A stretch of DNA of 36,314 bases from Candidatus Levybacteria bacterium RIFCSPHIGHO2_01_FULL_38_26. Its GTDB lineage: Bacteria > Patescibacteriota > Microgenomatia > Levybacterales > UBA12049. The DNA lies in the NCBI GenBank assembly GCA_001782075.1, contig MFNO01000017.1:1-36314 (forward strand), written 5' to 3'. The notes under the pieces are model-generated. The model was not told the origin of the DNA and made no database searches. It saw only the letters and a program-made list of their open reading frames with translations. Below, in pieces: positions 24,072 through 30,173 of this stretch (positions are counted from its first letter, which is position 1; each line of letters begins with the position of its first letter). The translations under genes were made by a program, and so were the position numbers.

Positions 24072-24442
24072 AAATATTTATTTGCCTTCTCTATAACGTC
24101 ATCTATATCAAAAGGCTTTGCGAGAAAATCATCCGCATGGGAATTTTTAAACATCTTTCTTATATTCGAAACTGCGGAGATTAGAATAACAGAAATGTGG
24201 CTAAGGTCTTCCTGCGCCTTGATAAATCTTGTCACTTCTGTGCCATCAATTCCCCCAGGCAACCAAATATCAAGCAAAATTAGAGACGGCTTACGAGAAC
24301 GAACTTCTTTGTAGATTTTATCAGTGCTTGAAAGAGTTATTACCTCATATCCCTCCATCTCAAGGACAATCCGAAGCGCATCCAAAATCGCGGGATCATC
24401 ATCAACTATCAATATTCTCTTTTTATCTTCCTTTTTTCTCAT
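24068..24442 (-). CDS. Stand-alone receiver (CheY-like) response regulator
   Basis: A 124-residue single-domain regulator with the DDD acidic pocket in ILIVDDDPAILDAL, phospho-acceptor Asp58 in LILLDIWLPGG, Ser in LISAVSN, and Lys in FLAKPFD. A longer reading frame exists upstream, but its N-terminal 20 residues are basic and not receiver-like. The ATG at 24442 sits 4 bases after the upstream small HisKA-like gene and fits the domain start. No DNA-binding domain is present, so it either relays phosphate or acts by protein contact. Confidence 0.9.
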   Translation of the reverse strand: MRKKEDKKRILIVDDDPAILDALRIVLEMEGYEVITLSSTDKIYKEVRSRKPSLILLDIWLPGGIDGTEVTRFIKAQEDLSHISVILISAVSNIRKMFKNSHADDFLAKPFDIDDVIEKANKYL

Positions 24443-24446
24443 AATC

Positions 24447-24626
24447 CTATCTCTTCCTAATAAGTTTTGCCACTTTATTAACCTCCTTGTCAATCTTTGC
24501 AAGATAAGAGAGGGAGTTTTTGTCTTTGCTTTTGCCTAATCGTTTTGCTAGAATTTGACCGTAGGCTTTAATAACAGCCAATGCATTTCTAATCCTGTGG
24601 ACATTGCTTTCCCGATTCTCCTTCAT
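24447..24626 (-). CDS. 59-residue stand-alone HisKA (DHp)-like protein
   Basis: The ATG at 24626 is preceded by a strong ribosome site, GGAGGG (24630-24635 on this strand). The product, MKENRESNVHRIRNALAVIK followed by AYGQILAKR and a second amphipathic helix IDKEVNKVAKLIRKR, matches a HisKA dimerisation/phosphotransfer helical hairpin. His10 is in the position of the phospho-His (consensus H-E-x-R/K-x-P/T-L). It has no ATPase domain. It is first in an operon with the receiver protein and MASE1 kinase. It could be a phosphate relay, an inhibitor that forms mixed dimers with the kinase, or a decayed kinase remnant; the good ribosome site argues against decay. Confidence 0.65.
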   Translation of the reverse strand: MKENRESNVHRIRNALAVIKAYGQILAKRLGKSKDKNSLSYLAKIDKEVNKVAKLIRKR

Positions 24627-24698
24627 TTTCCCTCCAATAATAAACTCAAATATAGGCTGTGTCAATAATACAAAGTCAACTCTTACGAAATTCTTACC

Positions 24699-24731
24699 AA
24701 AAAACCCCGTACCGTATGGCACAGGGTTTTT
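24699..24731 (-). terminator. Rho-independent terminator after the exported repeat protein
   Basis: On the minus strand a nine-pair stem CCCTGTGCC / GGTACGGGG with loop ATA is followed by a run of T. The A-run on the other side makes it potentially bidirectional. It lies 27 bases after the stop of the 24758-25357 gene and ahead of the signalling operon. Confidence 0.8.
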
Positions 24732-24757
24732 GGAACAACTCAAATCCTCTTAAAAAA

Positions 24758-25357
24758 TTATGGATTAAGAGTGTTTGATGATGAGCTGACCGATACATCT
24801 ACGAGTGAATCCGCGTCTCCGGTCTTCACCTCAACCGATCCATCTGTGTTGTAGTTTGCTCTATTTTTGCCAGTCTTGGCTTTTGAAAGAATGGCAGTGA
24901 GCACTTCAGTTTTGTTTTTTTGTTTAATCTCAGAACTCTTTTTGTTCTTTAGAGTTACAGAATTGATAGAATGTCTACCGTTTCCTGAGATCAAAGCCTC
25001 GTGTGAGCTATCATTGGAACCACAGCAACATGGATCTGTGGCTTCATTGGAACCGCCTTCAACTGATACCAAAACTTCGGAACTTGCGTTTCCGGTATCG
25101 ATTGTAACGTCTCCGCCAGTGTTGCCGTTAGCATTGTTTCCTCCGCTGTTTGCTTTGGACACAACTTCCGTGAGCACTGTGGTTTTGTTTTTCTGAGAAA
25201 CGTCGCAATTGGATTTGTTTTTGATATAGATCGAGTTTATCGACCCGGCACCGTTTCCAGAAATCTCTGAAGTAGTATCAGCAAAAGCTGAAGCTGCAAT
25301 TAGACTTGTTAGGAAAAGTCCACCGACAACTCCCGCAGTAATTTTTTTAACCATCAT
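24758..25357 (-). CDS. Exported two-repeat protein with curlin-like pattern
   Basis: A 199-residue protein with a signal peptide ending ASAFA (cleavage near residue 26). The mature part is two copies of an ~80-residue unit. Each unit starts ISGNG-x-x-SINS, continues KNK-x-x-x-x-x-QKNKT-x-VLT, and ends with A-x-x-G-x-N-x-AN-x-NT followed by V-x-x-x-TG-x-A. The spaced Gln, Asn and Gly residues (QKNKT, GGNNANGNTGG) recall the curlin repeats of amyloid fibres, but the units are longer and no known family is recognised. The linker carries a DPCCCGSN Cys cluster. The ribosome site is G-rich with GGTGA about 6 bases before the ATG. An adjacent terminator suggests a monocistronic, strongly expressed surface protein. 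Confidence 0.85.
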   Translation of the reverse strand: MMVKKITAGVVGGLFLTSLIAASAFADTTSEISGNGAGSINSIYIKNKSNCDVSQKNKTTVLTEVVSKANSGGNNANGNTGGDVTIDTGNASSEVLVSVEGGSNEATDPCCCGSNDSSHEALISGNGRHSINSVTLKNKKSSEIKQKNKTEVLTAILSKAKTGKNRANYNTDGSVEVKTGDADSLVDVSVSSSSNTLNP

Positions 25358-25379
25358 TTTTATTCACCCCCCTTCTTTT

Positions 25380-25409
25380 AAGTATTAACTATTAACTTAT
25401 AACTATTAA
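25380..25409. repeat. Left AT-rich inverted repeat flanking the four-helix-bundle gene
   Basis: It contains AACTATTAACT (25387-25397), whose exact reverse complement AGTTAATAGTT is at 25746-25756 on the other side of the broken gene. The unit TAACTATTAACTTATAACTA is itself repetitive. Confidence 0.6.
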
Positions 25410-25412
25410 TTG

Positions 25413-25735
25413 TCATTTTGAATGTTTACGCTGAGCACTTTTAACGCTAGCTGTCAGTATCTTTGCAATTTCCTCTCCTTCAGCAATAATAGTATTTAGC
25501 TTAGTTGTTATAAACTCATTATTAGACTCAAACAAAAGCTTTAGCCAATAGTTTGTTTCTCTCGATTCCTTCTTAGCAATATTCATAATGTATATAAAAT
25601 CTGTTCGGTACAAGATCTTAAAAGCTGATTAATAATAATTCTATTAGTCTCAGTTTTAGGAAGCTCTTTACATACTGTAATTATATTTAGCGCAAACTTA
25701 AATACTCTTTTTCTAACATTTTCAAAATTATTCAT
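25413..25735 (-). pseudogene. Broken four-helix-bundle protein (23S rRNA intervening-sequence/Avd-like)
   Basis: Two overlapping minus-strand frames together make one gene. Frame A (ATG 25735 to TGA 25586, 49 residues) is MNNFENVRKRVFKFALNII, then KELPKTETNRIIINQLLRS, and ends after CTEQILYTL. Frame B, without its own plausible start, continues TDFIYIMNIAKKESRETNYW and LKLLFESNNEF to 25413. In intact members of this family, QLLRS-x-TS-x-x-x-N-x-x-E leads straight into DFIxxxxIAxKExxExxYWL. Here the central SIGANxxEA segment is missing and the frame shifts at about 25610. The start and Shine-Dalgarno are weak. The gene is flanked by inverted AT repeats, so it may be a small mobile unit that has decayed. 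Confidence 0.75.
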
Positions 25736-25765
25736 AGAAGTTCATAGTTAATAGTTCATAGTTCG
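25734..25765. repeat. Right AT-rich inverted repeat flanking the four-helix-bundle gene
   Basis: TTCATAGTTAATAGTTCATA then GTT; the inner AGTTAATAGTT (25746-25756) is the reverse complement of the left copy. The RTX gene stop codon (25756-25758) lies inside it, so the RTX C terminus runs into the repeat. Confidence 0.6.
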
Positions 25766-26856
25766 CAGTTATTTTTTGTTTCTCCATCACATGTATCTCT
25801 TCCCGCGTGTCCATTGATAGAATCAAATCCGCTGTCTCCGATCAAAACATCATTTCCCGCTCCTCCATTAATTTTATCGTCTCCGTCTCCTCCGTTTACC
25901 TGATCTGCGCCATTTTCAGCGCTAATGTCATCATTTCCGTCTCCGCCGTCAATCTCATCATTCCCATTTCCGCCTGTTATCTTATCGTCCCCATCCCCAC
26001 CATCAATCTGATCATTTCCGTTTTCCCCTCGAATATTGTCATCCCCATCCCCGCCAAAAATAAGATCATTTCCTACAGCCCCAATCAGCAAATCATTTCC
26101 CTCGTTACCAAACAAAAGGTCGTTTCCAACTTCTCCCCTCAGCTGATCATTGCCTTCTCCTCCTATAATGCAATCATGTCCTCCGTGTCCAAAAATCCGA
26201 TCATCTCCCTCAAGTCCAAAAATAAGGTCATTCCCCCGCGTCCCGTTGATCCGATCGTTTCCATCTGTTCCAAATATCGGTAAGCCACCAACCAGATCAA
26301 ATTCTATTCCTTGGCACTGCGCAGGCACCGCAATCGCAATGCCGATTTTAAGATCGAAAACGACATTGAGATTCTGGAATTCATTCCCCGCGCTTTCATC
26401 AAAGGTAACTTTGAATATATAAATAGCTGAGTCGCCTGGTCCAATAGTTGAAAGAGGAATTCCGTCCGGACCAGCGCTTTCCAAAAATAAGTCGCCTAAG
26501 CTTTTCTCTCCGGTCCCGCTAGTCCCGCCATAAATATCTGTCCCGTTTTCAGAAATAATTATTTTAAGAGCCGCGGAAAATGTCGCCTCGCCATCTGTCA
26601 TAATCGCGCGCACGCCAACAGGCCGGGCAGATGCTGCAGAATTAGAAACATCAACGCTTCGCTCCTCCATATCTCCAGGCGCCATATTAAGGACATTAAA
26701 TATCGGACCCACGTCCCCAACTCCAATTCCCCAATCAACAGTCAAATCCCCAACAGCATAAGCTGTCTGAGTTCTATTAAACAAATTGATATTTCCATAA
26801 AATGCCAACCCCACCAATGTCGCCAAAATCAAAACAAACAAAATCCTTTTTTTCAT
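25756..26856 (-). CDS. Exported TasA-like protein with RTX calcium-binding repeats
   Basis: A 366-residue protein. The signal-like helix (residues about 4-24) ends near TAYAV. The N-terminal half, LTVDWGIGVGDVGPIFNV through FDLKIGIAIA, shows the TasA/CalY (camelysin) pattern, including PGDMEERSVDVSN and LSTIGPGDSAIYIFKVTF. The C-terminal half has 18 tandem nonapeptides of the RTX form GG-x-G-N/D-D-x-I/L-x (for example GGDGDDKIT, GGNGNDEID), which bind Ca2+ and fold into a beta-roll. RTX proteins usually leave through type I secretion; no such system is here, and the N-terminal signal suggests Sec export. Its neighbours are a SipW peptidase and lamin-tail protein. A Cys pair near the end (DTCDGETKNNCEL) could form a disulfide. 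Confidence 0.88.
   Translation of the reverse strand: MKKRILFVLILATLVGLAFYGNINLFNRTQTAYAVGDLTVDWGIGVGDVGPIFNVLNMAPGDMEERSVDVSNSAASARPVGVRAIMTDGEATFSAALKIIISENGTDIYGGTSGTGEKSLGDLFLESAGPDGIPLSTIGPGDSAIYIFKVTFDESAGNEFQNLNVVFDLKIGIAIAVPAQCQGIEFDLVGGLPIFGTDGNDRINGTRGNDLIFGLEGDDRIFGHGGHDCIIGGEGNDQLRGEVGNDLLFGNEGNDLLIGAVGNDLIFGGDGDDNIRGENGNDQIDGGDGDDKITGGNGNDEIDGGDGNDDISAENGADQVNGGDGDDKINGGAGNDVLIGDSGFDSINGHAGRDTCDGETKNNCEL
25783..26271 (-). repeat. Tandem 27-bp coding repeat (RTX nonapeptides)
   Basis: 18 units of 27 bases, each encoding a glycine- and aspartate-rich nonapeptide. Codons vary among units but amino-acid spacing is exact. It is a coding repeat, not a CRISPR array: there are no unique spacers. 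Confidence 0.9.
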
Positions 26857-26897
26857 AGCTTCAATTTTTAAAAATCTCCAACATCGTCATAGCTAAA

Positions 26898-26939
26898 CCG
26901 ATCCCGTATCGGAACCGTACCTACAATCCGGTATTACGG
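26898..26939. repeat. Two small hairpins between the lamin-tail and RTX genes
   Basis: CCGATCCCGTATCGG (26898-26912) folds into a 5-bp stem, and CCGTA (26915-26919) pairs with TACGG (26935-26939). They overlap the stop of the lamin-tail gene and precede the RTX start. They may reduce read-through, but there is no T-run. Confidence 0.4.
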
Positions 26940-27623
26940 CATTTCCGCTCCGCTAGAACTATTTTGCGGATCAGAAACTGTTCTCAGAATGAAATCATTT
27001 GAATTATCATCCGTATCGTATCCATTGCCTTTTGTCTCATCAACTCCACCCTCCATTGTCACATCTGTTGATGTTGAATATGCCTTTCGTTCCATGCTTT
27101 TATTTGTATCCGATCCATTATCAATAAGCGTTCCTTCTACGTACTGGCTGATCCCAGTACCCCAACCAACCTGATCTATAATATTGTTACTTGCATCCTC
27201 TAAAGCTATACTATTATTCTCTGATAAATTATTACCGTTGCTTACATCTGCACCTATAGAGGTACTGAAGGGATTTTGAGGCGTCTGATTGTTTGCCCAT
27301 AAGAAATAACCATGTGCTGGTATTATATGGCTACTCCCAAATAGAACTAGAGAACTAATTGCTCCACTTGAAGTCTTCTTTTGTAATTGCCATCCATTTA
27401 AATCAACAACAGAACTAGTTGGATTGTAAAGCTCAACAAAATCTTGATTTGCATTTGAGCCATTGATTTGCACTTCACTAATCACAACATGAAATGTTTG
27501 GGCTGCGGAAAAGGTGTTGTTTTGAGACTGCGCTGTATCGTTAAAAAGCGCATGAGTGGCTTTGTAAGAAACAAAGCCTATGCTGAGGATAAATAATATT
27601 GAGATTAATAAAAATTGTTTCAT
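26934..27623 (-). CDS. SipW-processed lamin-tail domain (LTD) surface protein
   Basis: A 229-residue exported protein. The N terminus MKQFLLISILFILSIGFVSY then HALFNDTAQSQNNTFSA is the SipW-type signal seen in CalY/TasA proteins. The central domain VISEVQINGSNANQDFVELY, NPTSSVVDLNGWQL, IIPAHGYFLWANN and IDQVGWGTG is a lamin-tail (LTD) immunoglobulin-like fold, used on bacterial surfaces for binding. The C-terminal part is acidic and serine-rich. Its ATG overlaps the stop of the SipW-type peptidase gene (ATGA at 27620-27623), so the peptidase and substrate are coupled. Confidence 0.88.
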   Translation of the reverse strand: MKQFLLISILFILSIGFVSYKATHALFNDTAQSQNNTFSAAQTFHVVISEVQINGSNANQDFVELYNPTSSVVDLNGWQLQKKTSSGAISSLVLFGSSHIIPAHGYFLWANNQTPQNPFSTSIGADVSNGNNLSENNSIALEDASNNIIDQVGWGTGISQYVEGTLIDNGSDTNKSMERKAYSTSTDVTMEGGVDETKGNGYDTDDNSNDFILRTVSDPQNSSSGAEMP

Positions 27624-28159
27624 GCTGCTTGTAATTTCTGAATAGCTCTTTTTTCCGCATGCCTTGTGATTTCTTTCCTGATATTATTCGCCTCAAAAAC
27701 TATGAAAAATACTGTTGGGAAAATTATAAAAAGCGCGTACCCCGGAAAAGATTTAAGAAATAACACAAATTTCCCAACAAATGGCACGAAAAAAATCGAC
27801 TTTCCCAAAACATCCTTTTGCGCCACAACTTCTGAATCTATGTTGTTGTTCGCGTCTCCTTTTGTGTAGTAGGAAAATTTATTATCTGTTTTTTCTCCAT
27901 GAACTATTCTATGTGTCACAATATCACTTCCCTTCTTAAATGAGATTACGTCTCCTATGTGAAATTCTTTCGCGTCTTTAGCATATATGATGCTTCCTGC
28001 TGGAATACTTGGCTCCATACTGCCGGAAAGAACCACGAAGGATTGAATTCCTCCCAATCTGTCTGTTTTTGATGTGACAAGGGTAAAGACTATAAAAGGC
28101 AATAGCACAAGGATCAAAATAGTTAACGCGGCATACAAAATCTCAGAAATTAATTTCAT
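27620..28159 (-). CDS. sipW: SipW-type signal peptidase I
   Basis: A 179-residue membrane peptidase. Ser47 in VVLSGSMEPSIPAGS is the nucleophile. His83 in DIVTHRIVHG replaces the Lys of ordinary bacterial SPase I, as in the ER/SipW class. YYTKGDANNNIDSEVV is the conserved GDxN box. Two membrane segments lie at the N and C ends. The start is the ATG at 28159, preceded by GGGAGGAAATT. A longer upstream frame exists, but it reads through a palindromic repeat (28172-28234) and is unlikely to be translated. Its probable substrates are the TasA-like protein and the LTD protein next to it. Confidence 0.92.
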   Translation of the reverse strand: MKLISEILYAALTILILVLLPFIVFTLVTSKTDRLGGIQSFVVLSGSMEPSIPAGSIIYAKDAKEFHIGDVISFKKGSDIVTHRIVHGEKTDNKFSYYTKGDANNNIDSEVVAQKDVLGKSIFFVPFVGKFVLFLKSFPGYALFIIFPTVFFIVFEANNIRKEITRHAEKRAIQKLQAA

Positions 28160-28171
28160 AATTTCCTCCCT

Positions 28172-28234
28172 GTCATTCCGAACTTGTTTCGGAATCTCGT
28201 TTGAGCCGAGATCCTGAAATAAATTCAGGATGAC
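28172..28234. repeat. Palindromic repeat (GTCATTCCGAACTTGTTTCG type) upstream of sipW
   Basis: Left arm GTCATTCCGAACTTGTTTCG then GAATCT; right arm GAGATCCTGAAATAAATTCA then GGATGAC. It belongs to the family at 3403-3471 and 8912-8973, here intergenic. Its left end is close to the sipW ribosome site, so its fold could affect sipW translation. Confidence 0.75.
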
Positions 28235-28259
28235 ATTTATCGACCGACCCCACTGCCCC

Positions 28260-28293
28260 CTGGTGGTGGGGCAAACCACATCCCCACCACCAG
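28260..28293. repeat. Perfect 12-bp inverted repeat, possible terminator of the TasA-like gene
   Basis: CTGGTGGTGGGG (28260-28271) and CCCCACCACCAG (28282-28293) are separated by 10 bases. It lies 15 bases after the stop of the minus-strand TasA-like gene. Without a T-run it may act as an mRNA 3' stabiliser or attenuator before sipW rather than a full terminator. Confidence 0.65.
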
Positions 28294-28307
28294 TTTAAAA
28301 CTAAATT

Positions 28308-28892
28308 TTATGGAGCTTGAGTTGCATCATAAACAACATCAAACACTACTGTTTGATTTGCCACAGTGCTATCTGCTGTACTTGGTAATCTCCCTGTCAT
28401 CCTGCAAAACATTTCTTCCGCAGGTATTAGGGATCCAAGCGCGGCATTTCCACCATTTAACCAATCTCTTGGCGAAAACTCAGCAGTTGGCGTTTCATCT
28501 CCCAAACTACCATTACCATTGATGTCGCATGTCCAGCTTAATAGAAGGATATTATCAATCGTCTGATCTCCATCAGGATCTGGTGTAATTGAGCTAACAT
28601 CAGCTGTCAAATCCAAATCAATTACTGAAGAACTATTATTTTTCAGCCAGAAATCAAAGTCCCTTGACTCACCTGGAAAAATTCCTGTAAAATTTGGCCC
28701 AGGTATAGAATCTAGAAATTCTACAGGTGAACTATCTGGATCGTCTAAAGAAATCTGGAGATCTGCGTTCCCGCTTGCGAATGTATTATCTTCGCTTGTT
28801 GCCGTATCTGTAAACAGCGCGAATGTAGCGCCGCCGAGAAGCGCCAGGGACGTCAAGATAGACATCGCGCTTAAGGCTATTTTTTTATTCAT
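28308..28892 (-). CDS. TasA/CalY (camelysin)-like secreted fibre protein
   Basis: A 194-residue protein. The N-terminal ALLGGATFALFTDTATSEDN then TFASGNADLQISLDD is diagnostic of the SipW-dependent CalY/TasA class. IFPGESRDFDFWLKNNSSSV matches the core of the TasA beta-sandwich. A Cys pair (SWTCDINGNG and EMFCRMTG) may form a disulfide. In Bacillus, TasA forms biofilm fibres after SipW processing; here the same pairing is seen, with sipW about 150 bases downstream in the same direction. A very strong ribosome site (28900-28907) suggests high production. Confidence 0.9.
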   Translation of the reverse strand: MNKKIALSAMSILTSLALLGGATFALFTDTATSEDNTFASGNADLQISLDDPDSSPVEFLDSIPGPNFTGIFPGESRDFDFWLKNNSSSVIDLDLTADVSSITPDPDGDQTIDNILLLSWTCDINGNGSLGDETPTAEFSPRDWLNGGNAALGSLIPAEEMFCRMTGRLPSTADSTVANQTVVFDVVYDATQAP

Positions 28893-28899
28893 TTATTTT

Positions 28900-28907
28900 T
28901 CACCTCC
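28900..28907 (-). promoter_or_regulatory. Full Shine-Dalgarno GGAGGTGA of the TasA-like gene
   Basis: AAAGGAGGTGAAAAATAA precedes the ATG, a full anti-16S match with 7-base spacing. It contrasts with the leaderless starts of metabolic and regulatory genes in the window. Confidence 0.8.
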
Positions 28908-28958
28908 TTTCACCTACCAGATTTCCATTATGGAAGTAGGCTGTAAGCATTTAGTCTT

Positions 28959-29037
28959 GCAAGGCTTGCTCCTCCAAAGCTTGAGTAAAGCAAGCCTTGC
29001 TTTCTCTTTAATTTAGTTAGCCAACCAGTTGGCCAAC
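28959..29037. terminator. Two hairpins after the secreted protein gene 29052-29795
   Basis: GCAAGGCTTGCT (28959-28970) and AGCAAGCCTTGC (28989-29000) form a 12-bp perfect stem. A second palindrome GTTAGCCAACCAGTTGGCCA (29016-29037) lies nearer the stop. On the minus strand these follow the stop of the 29052-29795 gene, so termination or 3'-end protection is likely; a clear T-run is absent on that strand. They fill most of the 159-base gap. Confidence 0.55.
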
Positions 29038-29051
29038 TCCAACAAGACACA

Positions 29052-29795
29052 TCAAGGATTACCTTGAGCTTTTCCTTCACTGGCGAAGAAACTTACACAG
29101 TGACCTTGATTACTAAATGAATTACCTTCATCATCGGTCAAATCTTGCCAGCCGTCTTTTTTGCAGGATTCCTTGTTCTCGAATGTATATAGCTTGTCGT
29201 TGATATTCACGTTGTCCACAAGGACTGTTTGTTCACTATCCAAGAACATCCAGCTTGAATCCACAACCAGGTTAATTCTAAAAACCTCAAGTCCAGCTGT
29301 TAACGCTACTGCGTTAGCATAAGTGTCATAAAAAGTACCGCCTACTTGACCTGTATCCCAACGCGGATCCGGATCTGTCACCAAATTACCGCTAGATACC
29401 CAAGTGCCTGGAGTGCATCCGACATAATTAGGTGAAGGCCCAAGATAGACAAAGACGTTTTTATCTCCTGCACTTATGACTCCATCGTTATCCATGTCTA
29501 TCCTAACCTGAAACCTCGGTGAACCACCTCCGCAATCATCATCGGTAACATTAAAATCTGTACCAAGAGTAGCTAGATCACCAAGAGTTGTACCGTCCTG
29601 TACTTCAAAACTTACGCCGCCAAAACCTGGAGCTACTGTCGCATCAGATCGCAGTTGGGCAGCATTGCTCGGATTCCCACCCGACACAATCTGCGCATCA
29701 CCAAAAAGCGTGTAACCATTGGCTGCAAAAGCTTCTGCTGCAAAAATTAAAGACGCAAGCGGGAGTAGTATTAAAGCTTTTTTAAATACCTTCAT
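29052..29795 (-). CDS. Secreted protein of unknown function with C-terminal Cys-rich motif
   Basis: A 247-residue protein with a signal peptide (LILLPLASLIFAAEAFA, cleavage near residue 24). The body is beta-rich; RIDMDNDGVISAGDKNVFVY contains an EF-hand-like Asp-rich DMDNDG loop, suggesting Ca2+ binding. The C-terminal CKKDGWQDLTDDEGNSFSNQ then GHCVSFF resembles a short Cys-containing motif (CKxGGW...FxNQGxCVxF) that ends many secreted proteins of otherwise different families. No overall family is recognised. A full Shine-Dalgarno (29801-29808) and neighbours suggest it belongs to the exported surface set. Confidence 0.85.
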   Translation of the reverse strand: MKVFKKALILLPLASLIFAAEAFAANGYTLFGDAQIVSGGNPSNAAQLRSDATVAPGFGGVSFEVQDGTTLGDLATLGTDFNVTDDDCGGGSPRFQVRIDMDNDGVISAGDKNVFVYLGPSPNYVGCTPGTWVSSGNLVTDPDPRWDTGQVGGTFYDTYANAVALTAGLEVFRINLVVDSSWMFLDSEQTVLVDNVNINDKLYTFENKESCKKDGWQDLTDDEGNSFSNQGHCVSFFASEGKAQGNP

Positions 29796-29800
29796 TTATT

Positions 29801-29808
29801 TCACCTCC
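29801..29808 (-). promoter_or_regulatory. Full Shine-Dalgarno GGAGGTGA of the 29052-29795 gene
   Basis: GGAGGTGAAATAA precedes the ATG with 5-base spacing. It is the same type as before the TasA-like gene, pointing to shared expression logic for exported proteins. Confidence 0.75.
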
Positions 29809-29903
29809 ATTCTTTTTAAGATTTAATTTAACTATTAAATACAAATTAATAGTCACTATGTGCGGAATAATATTTTTGTGTGTCGAATTTGGAGATAAAA
29901 TAC

Positions 29904-30086
29904 ATGAAGATCTCTGAGGATAAATGCTTTGTAGATTGTATTTTGAAGCTGGGCAGGTTCATAATTTCTTATGGGATATATGTTAATTACCAGGTGATCG
30001 TCCTCTTTTATTTTTCTCTAGGATACTTTGTTGCTAACTTGATTATATTGGTAATATTCATCTGGCTGTCAAGAATGACAAAGTAG
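29904..30086 (+). CDS. Possible small membrane protein (60 residues)
   Basis: From ATG 29904 the product MKISEDKCFVDCILKLGRFI runs into two hydrophobic segments (FIISYGIYVNYQVIVLFYF and NLIILVIFIWL). An upstream in-frame GTG at 29880 is an alternative. A GGAG lies 9 bases before the ATG and overlaps a GATAAAAT box. No homologue is recognised. This is the only gene-like feature in the 378-base gap between 29795 and 30174 apart from the promoter at 30138-30165. Confidence 0.45.
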   Translation: MKISEDKCFVDCILKLGRFIISYGIYVNYQVIVLFYFSLGYFVANLIILVIFIWLSRMTK

Positions 30087-30137
30087 AAAAAATAATATCA
30101 TAGAAGGTCAAAACACCTTTCAACACTTGTTTACCTC

Positions 30138-30165
30138 TTGACTTTTTGTTTTCTTTAGTTATTAA
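30138..30165 (+). promoter_or_regulatory. Sigma-70-type promoter for the 30174 gene (leaderless)
   Basis: TTGACT (30138-30143) and TATTAA (30160-30165) are separated by 16 bases. The ATG at 30174 follows 8 bases after the -10 box, so the message would begin at or just before the start codon. Confidence 0.65.
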
Positions 30166-30173
30166 ATAGAAGT

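Noticed and set aside
25783-26271. 27-base periodic repeats resembling a CRISPR array
   Set aside because: The units are contiguous with no unique spacers and encode RTX nonapeptides in frame on the minus strand.
25807-26283. Long plus-strand frame opposite the RTX gene
   Set aside because: It arises from the 27-base periodicity, which keeps the opposite strand free of stops. It has no start signal and no recognisable family.
28160-28279. Longer N terminus for the SipW-type peptidase
   Set aside because: The extra ~40 codons read through a palindromic repeat; the ATG at 28159 has a strong ribosome site and fits the family.
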